The notes beneath the pieces are model-generated. The model was not told the origin of the DNA, did not search any database, and saw only the letters and a list, made by a program, of their open reading frames with translations. From Verrucomicrobiota bacterium (lineage in GTDB: Bacteria; Verrucomicrobiota; Verrucomicrobiia; Limisphaerales; UBA1096): a DNA stretch of 35,832 bases. Shown here one piece after another: positions 1-7,481 of the stretch; position 1 is the stretch's first letter, and every line of letters begins with the position of its first letter. The DNA lies in NCBI GenBank assembly GCA_030749225.1, contig JASMKO010000023.1, positions 1 to 35,832 on the forward strand. Reading direction: 5' to 3'. The translations under genes and the position numbers were made by a program.

Positions 1-1
1 C

Positions 2-595
2 CTGGAGAAGTTCTGGCGCAAGCAGGACATCCTGCTTTGCCCAGCTGCCACGCTGGCCCGGAGCAACCGCTCCCCCAACTACGCCTTGAAACCGGTGGAC
101 AAGTACAAGCGGGATAATTGGGACGCAGTCGGCAGCTGGAACGCTTCCTTCAAGCACGGCGGTATCTCGGGCCAGCCCATCCCCACGCGGGCGAGCTACG
201 GCAACAACAACTGGCTCTACAATCCTCCTCCCAATCGTGGCGCCATCCAAGGCCGTCCGTCCGATTGGCATTGGCGCACGATCAATCCCGCCGGCTTCGA
301 CTTGAACCAAGTCCCGATGTTCATGGACATGATGTGGCGGGGCGGTGGCCCGATGAAGAGCCGCATGGCGCCGCCTCTGTACAATGGCGAGTGGAGCGGC
401 TTCAACCAGGAGATGAAACATTTTGCCATGGACCGACACAACGGTGGCATCCAGGGCGTGTTCATGGATCACTCCGTGCGGCATGTGCCGATAAAGAAAC
501 TTTGGAAGCTGCAATGGCACCGGAACTGGGCCAAGGACTACGGCGGTTGGAAACCCGCCTGGCCAAGGTGGATGGCCGGTTTCCCCGAGCATTGA
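2..595 (+). CDS. Prepilin-like protein with H-X9-D C-terminal motif (5' partial)
   Basis: The open frame runs in from the left edge, so the N-terminus (where a prepilin cleavage/methylation helix would lie) is not visible. About 197 residues remain. The C-terminal part is rich in Trp, Gly and Asn and contains a His followed nine residues later by Asp-His (RHNGG...FMDHS), which matches the H-X9-DG signature of the abundant prepilin-like proteins of Planctomycetes and Verrucomicrobia, except that His replaces the final Gly. Proteins of this family have type IV pilin-like N-termini and are thought to be exported by type II secretion-like machinery; their individual roles are unknown. A strong hairpin terminator follows 35 bp after the stop, so this ends a transcription unit. 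A TTG at 86 is an internal codon rather than the start, because the frame is open upstream of it. Family assignment rests on the motif and composition only. Confidence 0.75.
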   Translation: MEKFWRKQDILLCPAATLARSNRSPNYALKPVDKYKRDNWDAVGSWNASFKHGGISGQPIPTRASYGNNNWLYNPPPNRGAIQGRPSDWHWRTINPAGFDLNQVPMFMDMMWRGGGPMKSRMAPPLYNGEWSGFNQEMKHFAMDRHNGGIQGVFMDHSVRHVPIKKLWKLQWHRNWAKDYGGWKPAWPRWMAGFPEH

Positions 596-630
596 TCCCT
601 TTACCACACCAACCGAACCTAATGAATCGA

Positions 631-656
631 GCCCGGGCATATGCCCGGGCTTTTTT
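631..656 (+). terminator. Intrinsic terminator after the prepilin-like gene
   Basis: A perfect 20-bp GC-rich inverted repeat (GCCCGGGCAT/ATGCCCGGGC, 631-650) is followed directly by six T residues (651-656). It sits 35 bp after the stop of the prepilin-like gene and about 70 bp before the next start, which is the classic form and place of a Rho-independent terminator. Confidence 0.9.
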
Positions 657-728
657 GCGTGCTTTAGCAAGTACTTGCCTTGGAGTGCCGTGTGCGGTTC
701 AATTCGCCCCAGTAATCTAGGTTATCGA

Positions 729-1634
729 ATGAGTACCTTTCCCATCTCCCGCCGGGGCATGATCAAGGCCGGTGCCACCGCCGCACTCGCTGCGGCCGCC
801 ATTCCCGTGCGATCGCAGACGAGCCGCAAGGCGGCCACCCCGGGTTACCGGATCAGGAACAAGCGCATTCGCCAGTCGATCATGGGTTGGACGTTCAACC
901 CGATGCCGGCCGAACAGCTCATCGCCACCTGCGCGGACATCGGTCTGACCGGCATCGAGGGCATCGGCCGGCAGTTTTACCCGGCGGCACGCAAGGCCGG
1001 GCTTGAAATATCGCTCGTCGGCAGCCACGGCTTTGCCAAGGGGCCGAACGATCCTGCCAATCACGCGATGTGCATCGAGAAATTGATAGACGGTATCAAT
1101 GTAGCCAAGCTGTTCGGGGCCAAGCGTGTGATCACCTTCGTCGGTATGGAGTCCCCAAACATCGACCGCGACCAAGCAATTGCCAACTGCGTTAAGGCGT
1201 GGAAACAGGTCGTCGGCCACGCGGAAAAAAACGGCATAATGATCTGCCTCGAGCACCTCAACTCGGTCGACGACAGCCATCCGATGAAGGGCCACCCTGG
1301 CTATCAGGGTGACGATTTGGATTTTTGCGTCGAGGCCATCCGAAAGGTCGGCTCGCCCAACCTCAAGTTGTTGTTCGATGTTTATCACGTGCAGATCATG
1401 CACGGGGACATCATCCGCAACATCCGCACGCTGAAGGAGTACATTGGCCATTACCACACGGCCGGAAACCCGGGCCGTGCCGAGCTGGATGACACCCAGG
1501 AAATCAATTACCCGGCCGTGATGAGGGCGATCCTCGAGACCGGATTCAACGGCTTCGTCGCGCAGGAGTTTATCCCCAACTGGGAGGACAAGGAGGCTGC
1601 CCTCCGCCATGCTGCCGAGATCTGCGACGTCTGA
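729..1634 (+). CDS. Exported TIM-barrel sugar phosphate isomerase/epimerase-like protein
   Basis: This 301-residue protein belongs to the xylose isomerase-like TIM-barrel (AP endonuclease 2) superfamily, which includes hydroxypyruvate isomerases and sugar epimerases. The ATG at 729 is chosen because it places a twin-arginine signal (S-R-R-G-M-I-K, residues 7-13) at the N-terminus, followed by an Ala-rich hydrophobic stretch; an in-frame TTG at 675 would put unrelated residues in front. Likely metal ligands are visible in family order: Glu175 (CLEHLN), Asp217 (LFDVYH), His243 (HYHTAG) and Glu280 (AQEF), so it is probably catalytically competent and binds a divalent metal. The Tat signal predicts export of the folded, metal-loaded enzyme to the periplasm, a common arrangement in Planctomycetes and Verrucomicrobia. 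The substrate cannot be told from sequence. It stands 62 bp before metF with no clear terminator between them. Confidence 0.85.
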   Translation: MSTFPISRRGMIKAGATAALAAAAIPVRSQTSRKAATPGYRIRNKRIRQSIMGWTFNPMPAEQLIATCADIGLTGIEGIGRQFYPAARKAGLEISLVGSHGFAKGPNDPANHAMCIEKLIDGINVAKLFGAKRVITFVGMESPNIDRDQAIANCVKAWKQVVGHAEKNGIMICLEHLNSVDDSHPMKGHPGYQGDDLDFCVEAIRKVGSPNLKLLFDVYHVQIMHGDIIRNIRTLKEYIGHYHTAGNPGRAELDDTQEINYPAVMRAILETGFNGFVAQEFIPNWEDKEAALRHAAEICDV

Positions 1635-1695
1635 CCGCGTGCCAGCTGCTTCCGAACTTTCACTTCAGGTGGGTTTTCTTTAGCCTTCCCCGCGG

Positions 1696-2580
1696 ATGCG
1701 GTTCATCCGAGATATTCATGCCGAAAAGGCGGCAGCAGGAAAACCAACGATCTCGTTCGAGTTTTTTCCGTTCAAGACACCGGAGGGGGAGGCCACGTTT
1801 TTTGGCAAAACCCTGCCGGCATTGATGACGGCCAATCCGGACTACGCCTCGGTCACCTACGGTGCGGGCGGCAGTACCCGCGAAAAGACCCTCGAGATCG
1901 TAGAGCAGATTCAAAACGACTTCCGCCTAACGGCCATGGCGCACCTCACTTGCATCAAGCATACGCAGGACGAGATCGACGCCATCCTCGACGAGGCGGA
2001 CAACCGATGCATCCAGAACATCCTTGCGTTGCGCGGCGATCCGCCGCCCGGGGAGGACTGGTCGCAGATGGAAGGTGGCTTCGAGTTTGCCTCCGAGTTG
2101 GTGACGCACATTCGCAGCCGGGGCGGTTTTGGCGTGGCGGTGGCCGGTTTTCCTGAGGGACACATCGACTGCAGCGAAGGCCGGGAGGTCGACTGGCAGC
2201 GCCTTGTCCAAAAAATTGACTGCGGCGCGGACATGGTTATCACTCAGATGTTTTTCCACAACGCCGACTACTTTCGCTTGGCCGATTACTTGGACGGAGC
2301 CGGGATGAAGGCTCCGTTGTTTCCCGGGATCATCCCGGTGGCCAACGCCGGGCAGGTGAAGAAATTCAGCGCCATGTGCGGTGCCAAGCTCCCCAAGGCG
2401 TTTGCCGCGCGGCTAGACGAACTGGGCGAGGACGCAGAGGCCGTCCGCGAATACGGCATCGAGTACGCCACGGCACAATGCCGGGAATTGCTTGATCGCG
2501 GAGTGCCCGGGCTGCATTTTTACACCCTCAACAAAAGTAAGGCCGTGTTGCAGATTCTCGGCAACCTCGGCCTGGCCTGA
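1696..2580 (+). CDS. metF: 5,10-methylenetetrahydrofolate reductase
   Basis: A 294-residue cytosolic flavoprotein that reduces 5,10-methylene-THF to 5-methyl-THF, the methyl donor for methionine synthesis. The length matches bacterial MetF. Family landmarks are the N-terminal SFEFFPFKTPEGE block with the catalytic Glu22, the YGAGGSTR segment, the FAD-binding NILALRGDPP segment, and the ITQMFFHNADYF block. The ATG at 1696 gives a normal N-terminus. The stop at 2580 is 13 bp before the cytochrome start, so the two may be co-transcribed although they have no obvious functional link. Folate genes thyA and folA lie elsewhere in the window on the other strand. Confidence 0.96.
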   Translation: MRFIRDIHAEKAAAGKPTISFEFFPFKTPEGEATFFGKTLPALMTANPDYASVTYGAGGSTREKTLEIVEQIQNDFRLTAMAHLTCIKHTQDEIDAILDEADNRCIQNILALRGDPPPGEDWSQMEGGFEFASELVTHIRSRGGFGVAVAGFPEGHIDCSEGREVDWQRLVQKIDCGADMVITQMFFHNADYFRLADYLDGAGMKAPLFPGIIPVANAGQVKKFSAMCGAKLPKAFAARLDELGEDAEAVREYGIEYATAQCRELLDRGVPGLHFYTLNKSKAVLQILGNLGLA

Positions 2581-2593
2581 CCGACGTCGTGGC

Positions 2594-4546
2594 ATGAGAC
2601 TCGGGAGTCAACCAATCCTGCTTGTGGCGCTCGTTTGGCCAAGCGCTTGGCCAAGCGGGGAAGACACCCCGGCGCTGCAGGATGGGCTGGCGGTTGCATT
2701 CCAGTCAGTGAGCGGTGGCCTGCCGGATCACACCGTCCGTCCACACTTCATGCTGTACGTGCCGGTCGGCGAGTCGCCGAGCCCGTTTGTCGCGCCGGGG
2801 CCGTTCACGGCCGTGTGGAAAGGGATGATTCATCTCGACCTGCGTGACCGGTTCATTTTTCAGGCTGAACTCAACGGCAGTCTCAAGCTGGAACTCAACG
2901 ACAAACCGGTGATGGAAGTGACCGCCACCGGCGAAATGACCGAACCGACCAAGCGCATTCGGCTCAACTCCCGGGGCAACACGTTCAAGGCGACCTTCAC
3001 ATCGCCGGAAAAGGGAGACGCCTTTTTTCGTCTGTACTGGTCCACGCCTGACTACGGAAACGAGCCGATTCCGCCGAGGCACCTGAAGCACACGCCCAAT
3101 GAAAACCTGGCCAAGGGGGCGGAGTTGCGGCGCGGGCGGCAGTTGGCGTCGAAGTATCGTTGTTTCAAGTGCCACACCACCAACCTGGCCCGGAAAGGTA
3201 TGCCGGAATTGGCGATGGACGCGCCGGCGTTCGATGGCATCGGTTCGCGGCGCGATGCCGGCTGGATGGCCGACTGGATTCTCAAGCCGGTCAATTTCCG
3301 GCAGCGGGCCACCATGCCGGCGCTGTTGCACGGCGGGACCGCTGAGGCGGACGCAACGGCGATCGCCTCGTTTCTCAGCCGGCAAAAAGCCGATGAAGCT
3401 ATTCCCGGGGTGAACGCCGATGCTGCTACGGCGGAGACGGGCCGAAAACTGTTCACCCAACTCAACTGTGCCGCCTGTCACACGATGGTCGGCGATCCCT
3501 CGGTGGCGGCAAAGGTTGAGCTTGGCCAAGTGCGTTGGAAGTTTGGCAAAGCCGGTTTGCTGGCAGCGTTCCTGAAAAATCCTCAGGCGCATTATCGCTG
3601 GAACCGCATGCCCGATTTTGCCCTCGAGCCAGAAGAGGCCGCTGCGCTCGCGGTTTATCTTTTTCAGTCGGCCGGCTTGGCTGAGCACAACCCGCTGTCA
3701 GCCACTCCGTCCGTCATCGCCAGGGGCCGAAAACTGATCCAGTCCACCGGCTGCCTGAATTGCCACGCGCTCGAGCTCGAGAATCAATTCAATGCGCCAG
3801 CCATCGCCGACTTGGCCAGCGGTTGCCTAGCCGGCAAGCCGACCGGTGCGCCGGGGTTTGCCTTCGGCGAGGGTGATCGCGAGGCGCTGCGGTTGTTCCT
3901 GCGCGAGGGCAGGGTGTCGCTTGGCCAATCGAGTCTGGCCGAGTTCACGCTGCGCCAGTCAGCCAACTTAAACTGTGCGAACTGCCATGGACAAATGGAG
4001 CTCATTCCGCCGTTCGATGTGCTTGGCGGCAAACTGAAACCGGAGTGGAGCGGAAAAATATTGGCGGGGGCGTTTGCCAAGCGGCAGCGACCCTGGCAGT
4101 CGGCGCGCATGCCGGCGTTTCCCGCGCAGGCGGACGGCTTGGCCAAGGGCCTGGCTTTGCTCCACGGTCGTCCGCCGGTGACGCTGCCCGATGTGCCGGT
4201 GGATGCGGGGAAGGCGGCGATCGGCCGCAAACTGGTGTCCTCCAACGGCGGTTTTTTCTGTTTTAGCTGCCACGGGATCGGCGAGTTGGAGCCGGCGCAG
4301 GTTTTTGACGCGCAAGGCATCAATCTCGCCCGGGTCGGCGACCGATTATTGCCGGAATATTTTCGGCGCTGGATGCGTAACCCGCTTCGGATTGACCCTC
4401 AAACCAAGATGCCGTCCTACTTTCACCACGGCCGGAGCGCCCTTTTTGACGTTCTGAACGGCGATGCTGATCGGCAGATTGAGGCGCTTTACCACTACAT
4501 TTTGCAGGGCAACGGGATGAATCCGCCGGATGCCCCCGGAAAATAG
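2594..4546 (+). CDS. Secreted multi-heme (five CXXCH) cytochrome c with N-terminal PA14-like region
   Basis: A 650-residue exported protein with five c-type heme motifs: CFKCH at 190, CAACH at 292, CLNCH at 387, CANCH at 461 and CFSCH at 556. The first 25 or so residues form a Sec signal peptide. Residues about 30-165 look like a beta-rich PA14-type domain (a YVPVGESPSPFVAPGPFTAVWKG-like start, then a domain ending in FFRLYWS), often seen before cytochrome domains in Planctomycetes and Verrucomicrobia. Each heme motif is followed by a Met in a MP context (TMPALL, RMPDFA, RMPAFP, KMPSYF), suggesting Met axial ligands. It probably carries electrons in the periplasm; the partner is unknown. The ATG at 2594 is preferred over upstream frame-open codons inside metF. 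The hydrophobic part of the signal is unusual: WPSAWPS there is written by two head-to-tail copies of the window's palindromic repeat (2634-2657). Confidence 0.88.
   Translation: MRLGSQPILLVALVWPSAWPSGEDTPALQDGLAVAFQSVSGGLPDHTVRPHFMLYVPVGESPSPFVAPGPFTAVWKGMIHLDLRDRFIFQAELNGSLKLELNDKPVMEVTATGEMTEPTKRIRLNSRGNTFKATFTSPEKGDAFFRLYWSTPDYGNEPIPPRHLKHTPNENLAKGAELRRGRQLASKYRCFKCHTTNLARKGMPELAMDAPAFDGIGSRRDAGWMADWILKPVNFRQRATMPALLHGGTAEADATAIASFLSRQKADEAIPGVNADAATAETGRKLFTQLNCAACHTMVGDPSVAAKVELGQVRWKFGKAGLLAAFLKNPQAHYRWNRMPDFALEPEEAAALAVYLFQSAGLAEHNPLSATPSVIARGRKLIQSTGCLNCHALELENQFNAPAIADLASGCLAGKPTGAPGFAFGEGDREALRLFLREGRVSLGQSSLAEFTLRQSANLNCANCHGQMELIPPFDVLGGKLKPEWSGKILAGAFAKRQRPWQSARMPAFPAQADGLAKGLALLHGRPPVTLPDVPVDAGKAAIGRKLVSSNGGFFCFSCHGIGELEPAQVFDAQGINLARVGDRLLPEYFRRWMRNPLRIDPQTKMPSYFHHGRSALFDVLNGDADRQIEALYHYILQGNGMNPPDAPGK
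2634..2657. repeat. Tandem palindromic repeat inside a signal peptide
   Basis: Two TTGGCCAA cores lie exactly 12 bp apart (2635-2642 and 2647-2654). The second is a full 14-bp CGCTTGGCCAAGCG. They encode WPSAWPS at the end of the cytochrome signal peptide. Confidence 0.9.
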
Positions 4547-4729
4547 AGTTTTTCCTAAAGATACTGTTCGAATTGTCGACCTGTAGGATGGAGCGGGTCG
4601 AATGGATTTGGATTCTTGTTCCACCGGTTATTTCTCACGCCGGTTAACTGGTTGCCACCCAGTGGCTTGCCAGTCTTCGACACATGGAGGTGTCACACCT
4701 AAAAAAGACGCTTTTAGGCGTCCGCAGTC
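4547..4729. other. Intergenic region without a supported gene
   Basis: 183 bp between the cytochrome and a small unknown gene. Small open frames cross it but lack protein-like features. The only structure seen is a 5-bp stem with a 6-nt loop at 4707-4722 preceded by A6, which would act as a weak terminator only on the minus strand, where no gene reads into it. Confidence 0.5.
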
Positions 4730-4936
4730 ATGCGTGTGTCGAACGAACATTCTGGCGATGGAAACCGGCTTCCTCCGTTCCGCGGAACGGTGAACTGGTC
4801 TTGGGCGGAGGCCCGGGCCGAGGCCGAGTTTGCCGCCCAGCGTGTCCGGCTGCAGTACCGGCTCCATGACCGCGATTACCCCTACCCGCAAGTGATCGAG
4901 CAACTGGCCAAGTTGATCACCGGCAATTTCGATTGA
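4730..4936 (+). CDS. Small hypothetical protein
   Basis: A 68-residue frame from an ATG at 4730 that ends 39 bp before the SDR start. I do not recognise a family. The central part (about residues 23-62) looks protein-like: a charged Ala/Glu/Arg-rich helix with Trp residues (NWSWAEARAEAEF), then RLQYRLHDRDYPYP and a second amphipathic helix IEQLAKLITG. It would be cytosolic, with no signal or membrane segment. There is no clear Shine-Dalgarno sequence before the ATG. Its position directly ahead of the SDR suggests co-transcription. It could be a chance frame; the composition of the helices is the main argument that it is real. Confidence 0.5.
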   Translation: MRVSNEHSGDGNRLPPFRGTVNWSWAEARAEAEFAAQRVRLQYRLHDRDYPYPQVIEQLAKLITGNFD

Positions 4937-4975
4937 TTTTCCATCTGCCGCACCGTATATCCGTCGTTGCACCTG

Positions 4976-5719
4976 ATGAGTTTACAGGGGAAAACGGCAT
5001 TGGTGACCGGCGGCGCGCGGGGGATCGGTCTTGCAACGGCGCAACGCCTTTTGCGTGAAGGCGCGCGGTGCGTGCTCTGGGATCGTGACGCAGCGGCGGT
5101 CGACGCGGCCAAGGCCAGGCTGGCTGATGAGGGCGAGGTGACTAGCGACCTCGTCGAGCTGGCCAAGCCTGAGTCAGTCGACGCCGCGGCTGGCCAAGCG
5201 CTTGGCCGACACGGCCAAATCGACATCCTCGTCAACAACGCCGGCATCGCGGGCGTCAACAAGATGCTTTGGGAATGCACGCCGGAAGAGTGGCGCGACG
5301 TGATGGACATCGACCTGTATGGCGTGTTCCTCTGCTGCCGGGCATTCGTGCCGGGGATGCTCGAGGCTGGGTGGGGGCGCATCGTCAACGTCGCCTCGAT
5401 CGCTGGCAAGGAGGGCAACCCGACGGCGTCCCACTACAGCGCCGCCAAGGCTGGCGTGATCGGCCTGACCAAGTCGCTCGGCAAGGAATTGGCCGAGGCG
5501 AACATCCGGGTGAACTGCATCACGCCGGCCGTGATCGAGACGGAAATCCTCGAGCAATGTACCGAGGCGCACATCGATTACATGGTGTCGAAAATCCCAA
5601 TGGGCCGCGTTGGCCAAGCGGATGAGGTGGCGGCGCTGATCGCCTGGCTTTCTTCGGACGAGGTGTCGTTCAGTACCGGGGCCGTGTTCGACATTTCGGG
5701 CGGCCGGGCGACGTATTAA
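4976..5719 (+). CDS. Short-chain dehydrogenase/reductase (FabG-like)
   Basis: A 247-residue classical SDR that uses NAD(P)H to oxidise or reduce an alcohol/ketone. The nucleotide-binding motif TGGARGIG is at residues 11-18, NNAGIAG is intact, the catalytic Ser is in NVASIAG, and Tyr154 and Lys158 form the YxxxK site (YSAAK). The C-terminal SGG segment is also typical. It is closest in pattern to 3-oxoacyl-ACP reductase and glucose/sugar dehydrogenases; the substrate cannot be assigned and, since it is not near fatty acid genes, it need not be the essential FabG. The ATG at 4976 is preferred to a TTG at 4967. The coding region carries a palindromic repeat pair at 5191-5207 (reading AGQALG) and a single copy at 5610-5617 (VGQA), both in loops or helix ends outside the catalytic core. 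Confidence 0.9.
   Translation: MSLQGKTALVTGGARGIGLATAQRLLREGARCVLWDRDAAAVDAAKARLADEGEVTSDLVELAKPESVDAAAGQALGRHGQIDILVNNAGIAGVNKMLWECTPEEWRDVMDIDLYGVFLCCRAFVPGMLEAGWGRIVNVASIAGKEGNPTASHYSAAKAGVIGLTKSLGKELAEANIRVNCITPAVIETEILEQCTEAHIDYMVSKIPMGRVGQADEVAALIAWLSSDEVSFSTGAVFDISGGRATY
5191..5207. repeat. Palindromic repeat pair in SDR gene
   Basis: Contains the perfect 16-bp palindrome GGCCAAGCGCTTGGCC (5192-5207), which is two half-overlapping copies of the 12-bp unit TTGGCCAAGCGC with the outermost bases changed. It encodes GQALG. Confidence 0.75.
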
Positions 5720-5742
5720 TTTCGGGATCCGAATCCCGAAAT
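5719..5742. terminator. Hairpin between convergent SDR and ClpX-like genes
   Basis: A perfect 10-bp inverted repeat with a 4-nt loop (ATTTCGGGAT, CCGA, ATCCCGAAAT) begins at the SDR stop codon, 66 bp before the end of the convergent ClpX-like gene. There is no T-run on either side, so it may be a weak bidirectional terminator or a 3' stabilising hairpin. Confidence 0.45.
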
Positions 5743-5808
5743 CCTAAACAAATTCGAAGACGGGAAACTAGAAAGGCCACCCGTGATGTCTCGGATTGGA
5801 GATTTCCA

Positions 5809-7356
5809 TCAGACTTTCTTGCTCTTGTAGCTGGCGACCACCCGTTCGCTGAGTGCGGTGTCGGGGTCTTCAGCGAACGACTCGTCCAGTTCGAACTCCG
5901 TCGTTCCCGTGTTGCCGGAGATCAGCTTCAGTCCAAAATGCAGGTCGCGAAAGTGGGACTTGCAAAAGTCGTAAACCGAGAGGGACGATTCCCCGGCCAG
6001 GCTGGCTAGCCGTTTGCGTGCGTCCGCCGTGAAGGCAATGGTCAATCCGTGCTGCTCGGTGAACGCGTCGGCGAACTGTTGCAGCGTCTCGTCAACCTCG
6101 GCCGCCTCCTGCTCGGGCGCGTTTTCCAGCAGTGTTTGCAGCACGGTCTTCGGATCGTCGACCAATGCGTCATCGACGGCGAACTCCCGTACGCGTGAAC
6201 TGGGCAGCTCAAACTTCAGATCGCGGAACACTTTTTCGCAGACGGTCATCAGGCCGCGCGCGCCGGTCTGCTCGTCGATCGCCAGTTCGGCGATGCGCCG
6301 AAGGCCGTTGTTCTCGAACCGGGCGTTGATCCCGTAGGCGGCGAACGACTGCTTGTACTGCCGGATGATACTCCCCTCGCTGGTCTTGAGAATCGCCTCA
6401 AGGTCGTCGACCGAGAGCGGATGGCAGACGACGCGCACCGGCAGGCGGCCAATAAACTCGGGCTCGAAGCCGAACTTGATGAAGTCGGGCGTCTTAGCGT
6501 GCTCCAGGATCCGTCCGCCCTCCACCACCTCCTGCGAGTTGGCGGCAAAGCCGATGGCCGACTCCTTCAGTCGCCGCCCGACGATCTTGTCGAGGTGGGC
6601 GAACGCGCCGCTGACGACGAACAGAATGTGTCGCGTGTTGATCGTGTCGCCCTCCTTCTTGCCGCCGCGCATGCCCTCCATCATCGCCTGGATCTGGCCG
6701 GCCATGTCGTGCTGCGAACGCGCTGGCACCTCGGTTTCCTCCATCAGTTTGAGCAGGGTGGTCTGCACACCCTGACCGCTGACGTCGCGGCCGCCGTGCT
6801 GTTCCGAGGCCGAGGCGATTTTGTCAATCTCGTCGATGTATATGATGCCGTAGCGGGCGCGCTCGACGTCGCCGTCAGCCTGCCGGACAAGATCACGGAC
6901 GAGGTCCTCGACGTCGCCGCCGACGTAGCCGGTCTCGGAGAATTTAGTCGCGTCGGCCTTGACGAACGGCACACCGATCAACTCGGCGATGCTGCGGATG
7001 AGGTAGGTTTTGCCGACACCAGTGGGACCAATGAGCATCACGTTTTGTTTCGTGTAATGGCCTTGTTCCTCTCCTTCGAAGGCCTGGTGCACCGCGTTGT
7101 AATGGTCGCACAACGCCACGCTCAGCACCTTCTTGGCCTCCTCCTGTTTGATGACGAAACGGTCCAGGTGCGCCTTGACATCGCGCGGCTTGTGGGCGAA
7201 CTCGAATGCATCCCGTTTCGGCTCCGGCTCCGGCGTGGTGTCCGTCCCGGACGGCGCGGCACCGGCGAAGCCGGGCGCACTGAAGCCCTTGAATTGCTTC
7301 TGCAGGAATTCCTGCATTTGTTTCTGAAATTCCTCGGGTGATGTGGGGCCACTCAT
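5809..7356 (-). CDS. ClpX-like AAA+ unfoldase lacking the zinc domain, with duplicated C-terminal small domain
   Basis: A 515-residue AAA+ ATPase of the ClpX type, which would unfold proteins and feed them to ClpP in the cytosol. Walker A GPTGVGKT is near residue 110, Walker B IIYIDEID near 170, and a ClpX-style pore loop GYVGGDVEDL (ClpX has GYVGEDVE) lies between them. An IGF tripeptide (ESAIGFAAN, about residue 268) stands where ClpX has its ClpP-docking loop. The sensor region FEPEFIGRLPV and sensor-2 TGARGL are present. It lacks the N-terminal four-Cys zinc finger of ClpX; instead it has a short Gln/Lys/Phe-rich helix (EEFQKQMQEF) and an acidic linker. The C-terminus is about 100 residues too long and contains a second degenerate copy of the small domain (about 343-410 and 440-502). 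The ATG at 7356 is chosen because upstream residues to 7503 look non-coding and overlap the tatD start. Confidence 0.88.
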   Translation of the reverse strand: MSGPTSPEEFQKQMQEFLQKQFKGFSAPGFAGAAPSGTDTTPEPEPKRDAFEFAHKPRDVKAHLDRFVIKQEEAKKVLSVALCDHYNAVHQAFEGEEQGHYTKQNVMLIGPTGVGKTYLIRSIAELIGVPFVKADATKFSETGYVGGDVEDLVRDLVRQADGDVERARYGIIYIDEIDKIASASEQHGGRDVSGQGVQTTLLKLMEETEVPARSQHDMAGQIQAMMEGMRGGKKEGDTINTRHILFVVSGAFAHLDKIVGRRLKESAIGFAANSQEVVEGGRILEHAKTPDFIKFGFEPEFIGRLPVRVVCHPLSVDDLEAILKTSEGSIIRQYKQSFAAYGINARFENNGLRRIAELAIDEQTGARGLMTVCEKVFRDLKFELPSSRVREFAVDDALVDDPKTVLQTLLENAPEQEAAEVDETLQQFADAFTEQHGLTIAFTADARKRLASLAGESSLSVYDFCKSHFRDLHFGLKLISGNTGTTEFELDESFAEDPDTALSERVVASYKSKKV

Positions 7357-7393
7357 TGTTTTGTGTTCCGGTGTCGTTTCGACCGCCGTCAGA

Positions 7394-7421
7394 ATATTAG
7401 CACACGCCGGGCCGATTTGAA
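7394..7421 (-). promoter_or_regulatory. Candidate sigma-70 type promoter of the ClpX-like gene
   Basis: On the minus strand, TTCAAA (7416-7421) and TAATAT (7394-7399) are spaced by 16 bp, each matching four of six consensus bases, about 38 bp before the ATG. It lies in the 125-bp divergent region with tatD. The match is modest. Confidence 0.3.
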
Positions 7422-7481
7422 GGAAAATGACAAACCGCACGGGAACCGCTAGATTGGCCGGGCCAGGCGTTTGGCCGAGCC

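Noticed and set aside
717-1610. Long minus-strand open frame opposite the sugar isomerase-like gene
   Set aside because: It is a codon-bias shadow of a well-supported plus-strand gene; the translated sequence has no recognisable domain.
2705-3688. 327-codon minus-strand frame opposite the cytochrome gene
   Set aside because: The plus strand encodes heme motifs and a signal peptide; the antisense product is Arg/His-rich with no fold-like pattern.
4707-4722. Small hairpin GACGC-TTTTAG-GCGTC with A6 before it, a possible minus-strand terminator
   Set aside because: Only 5 bp of stem and no minus-strand gene ends there.
6421-7341. 306-codon plus-strand frame opposite the ClpX-like gene
   Set aside because: Shadow frame; all AAA+ motifs are on the minus strand.
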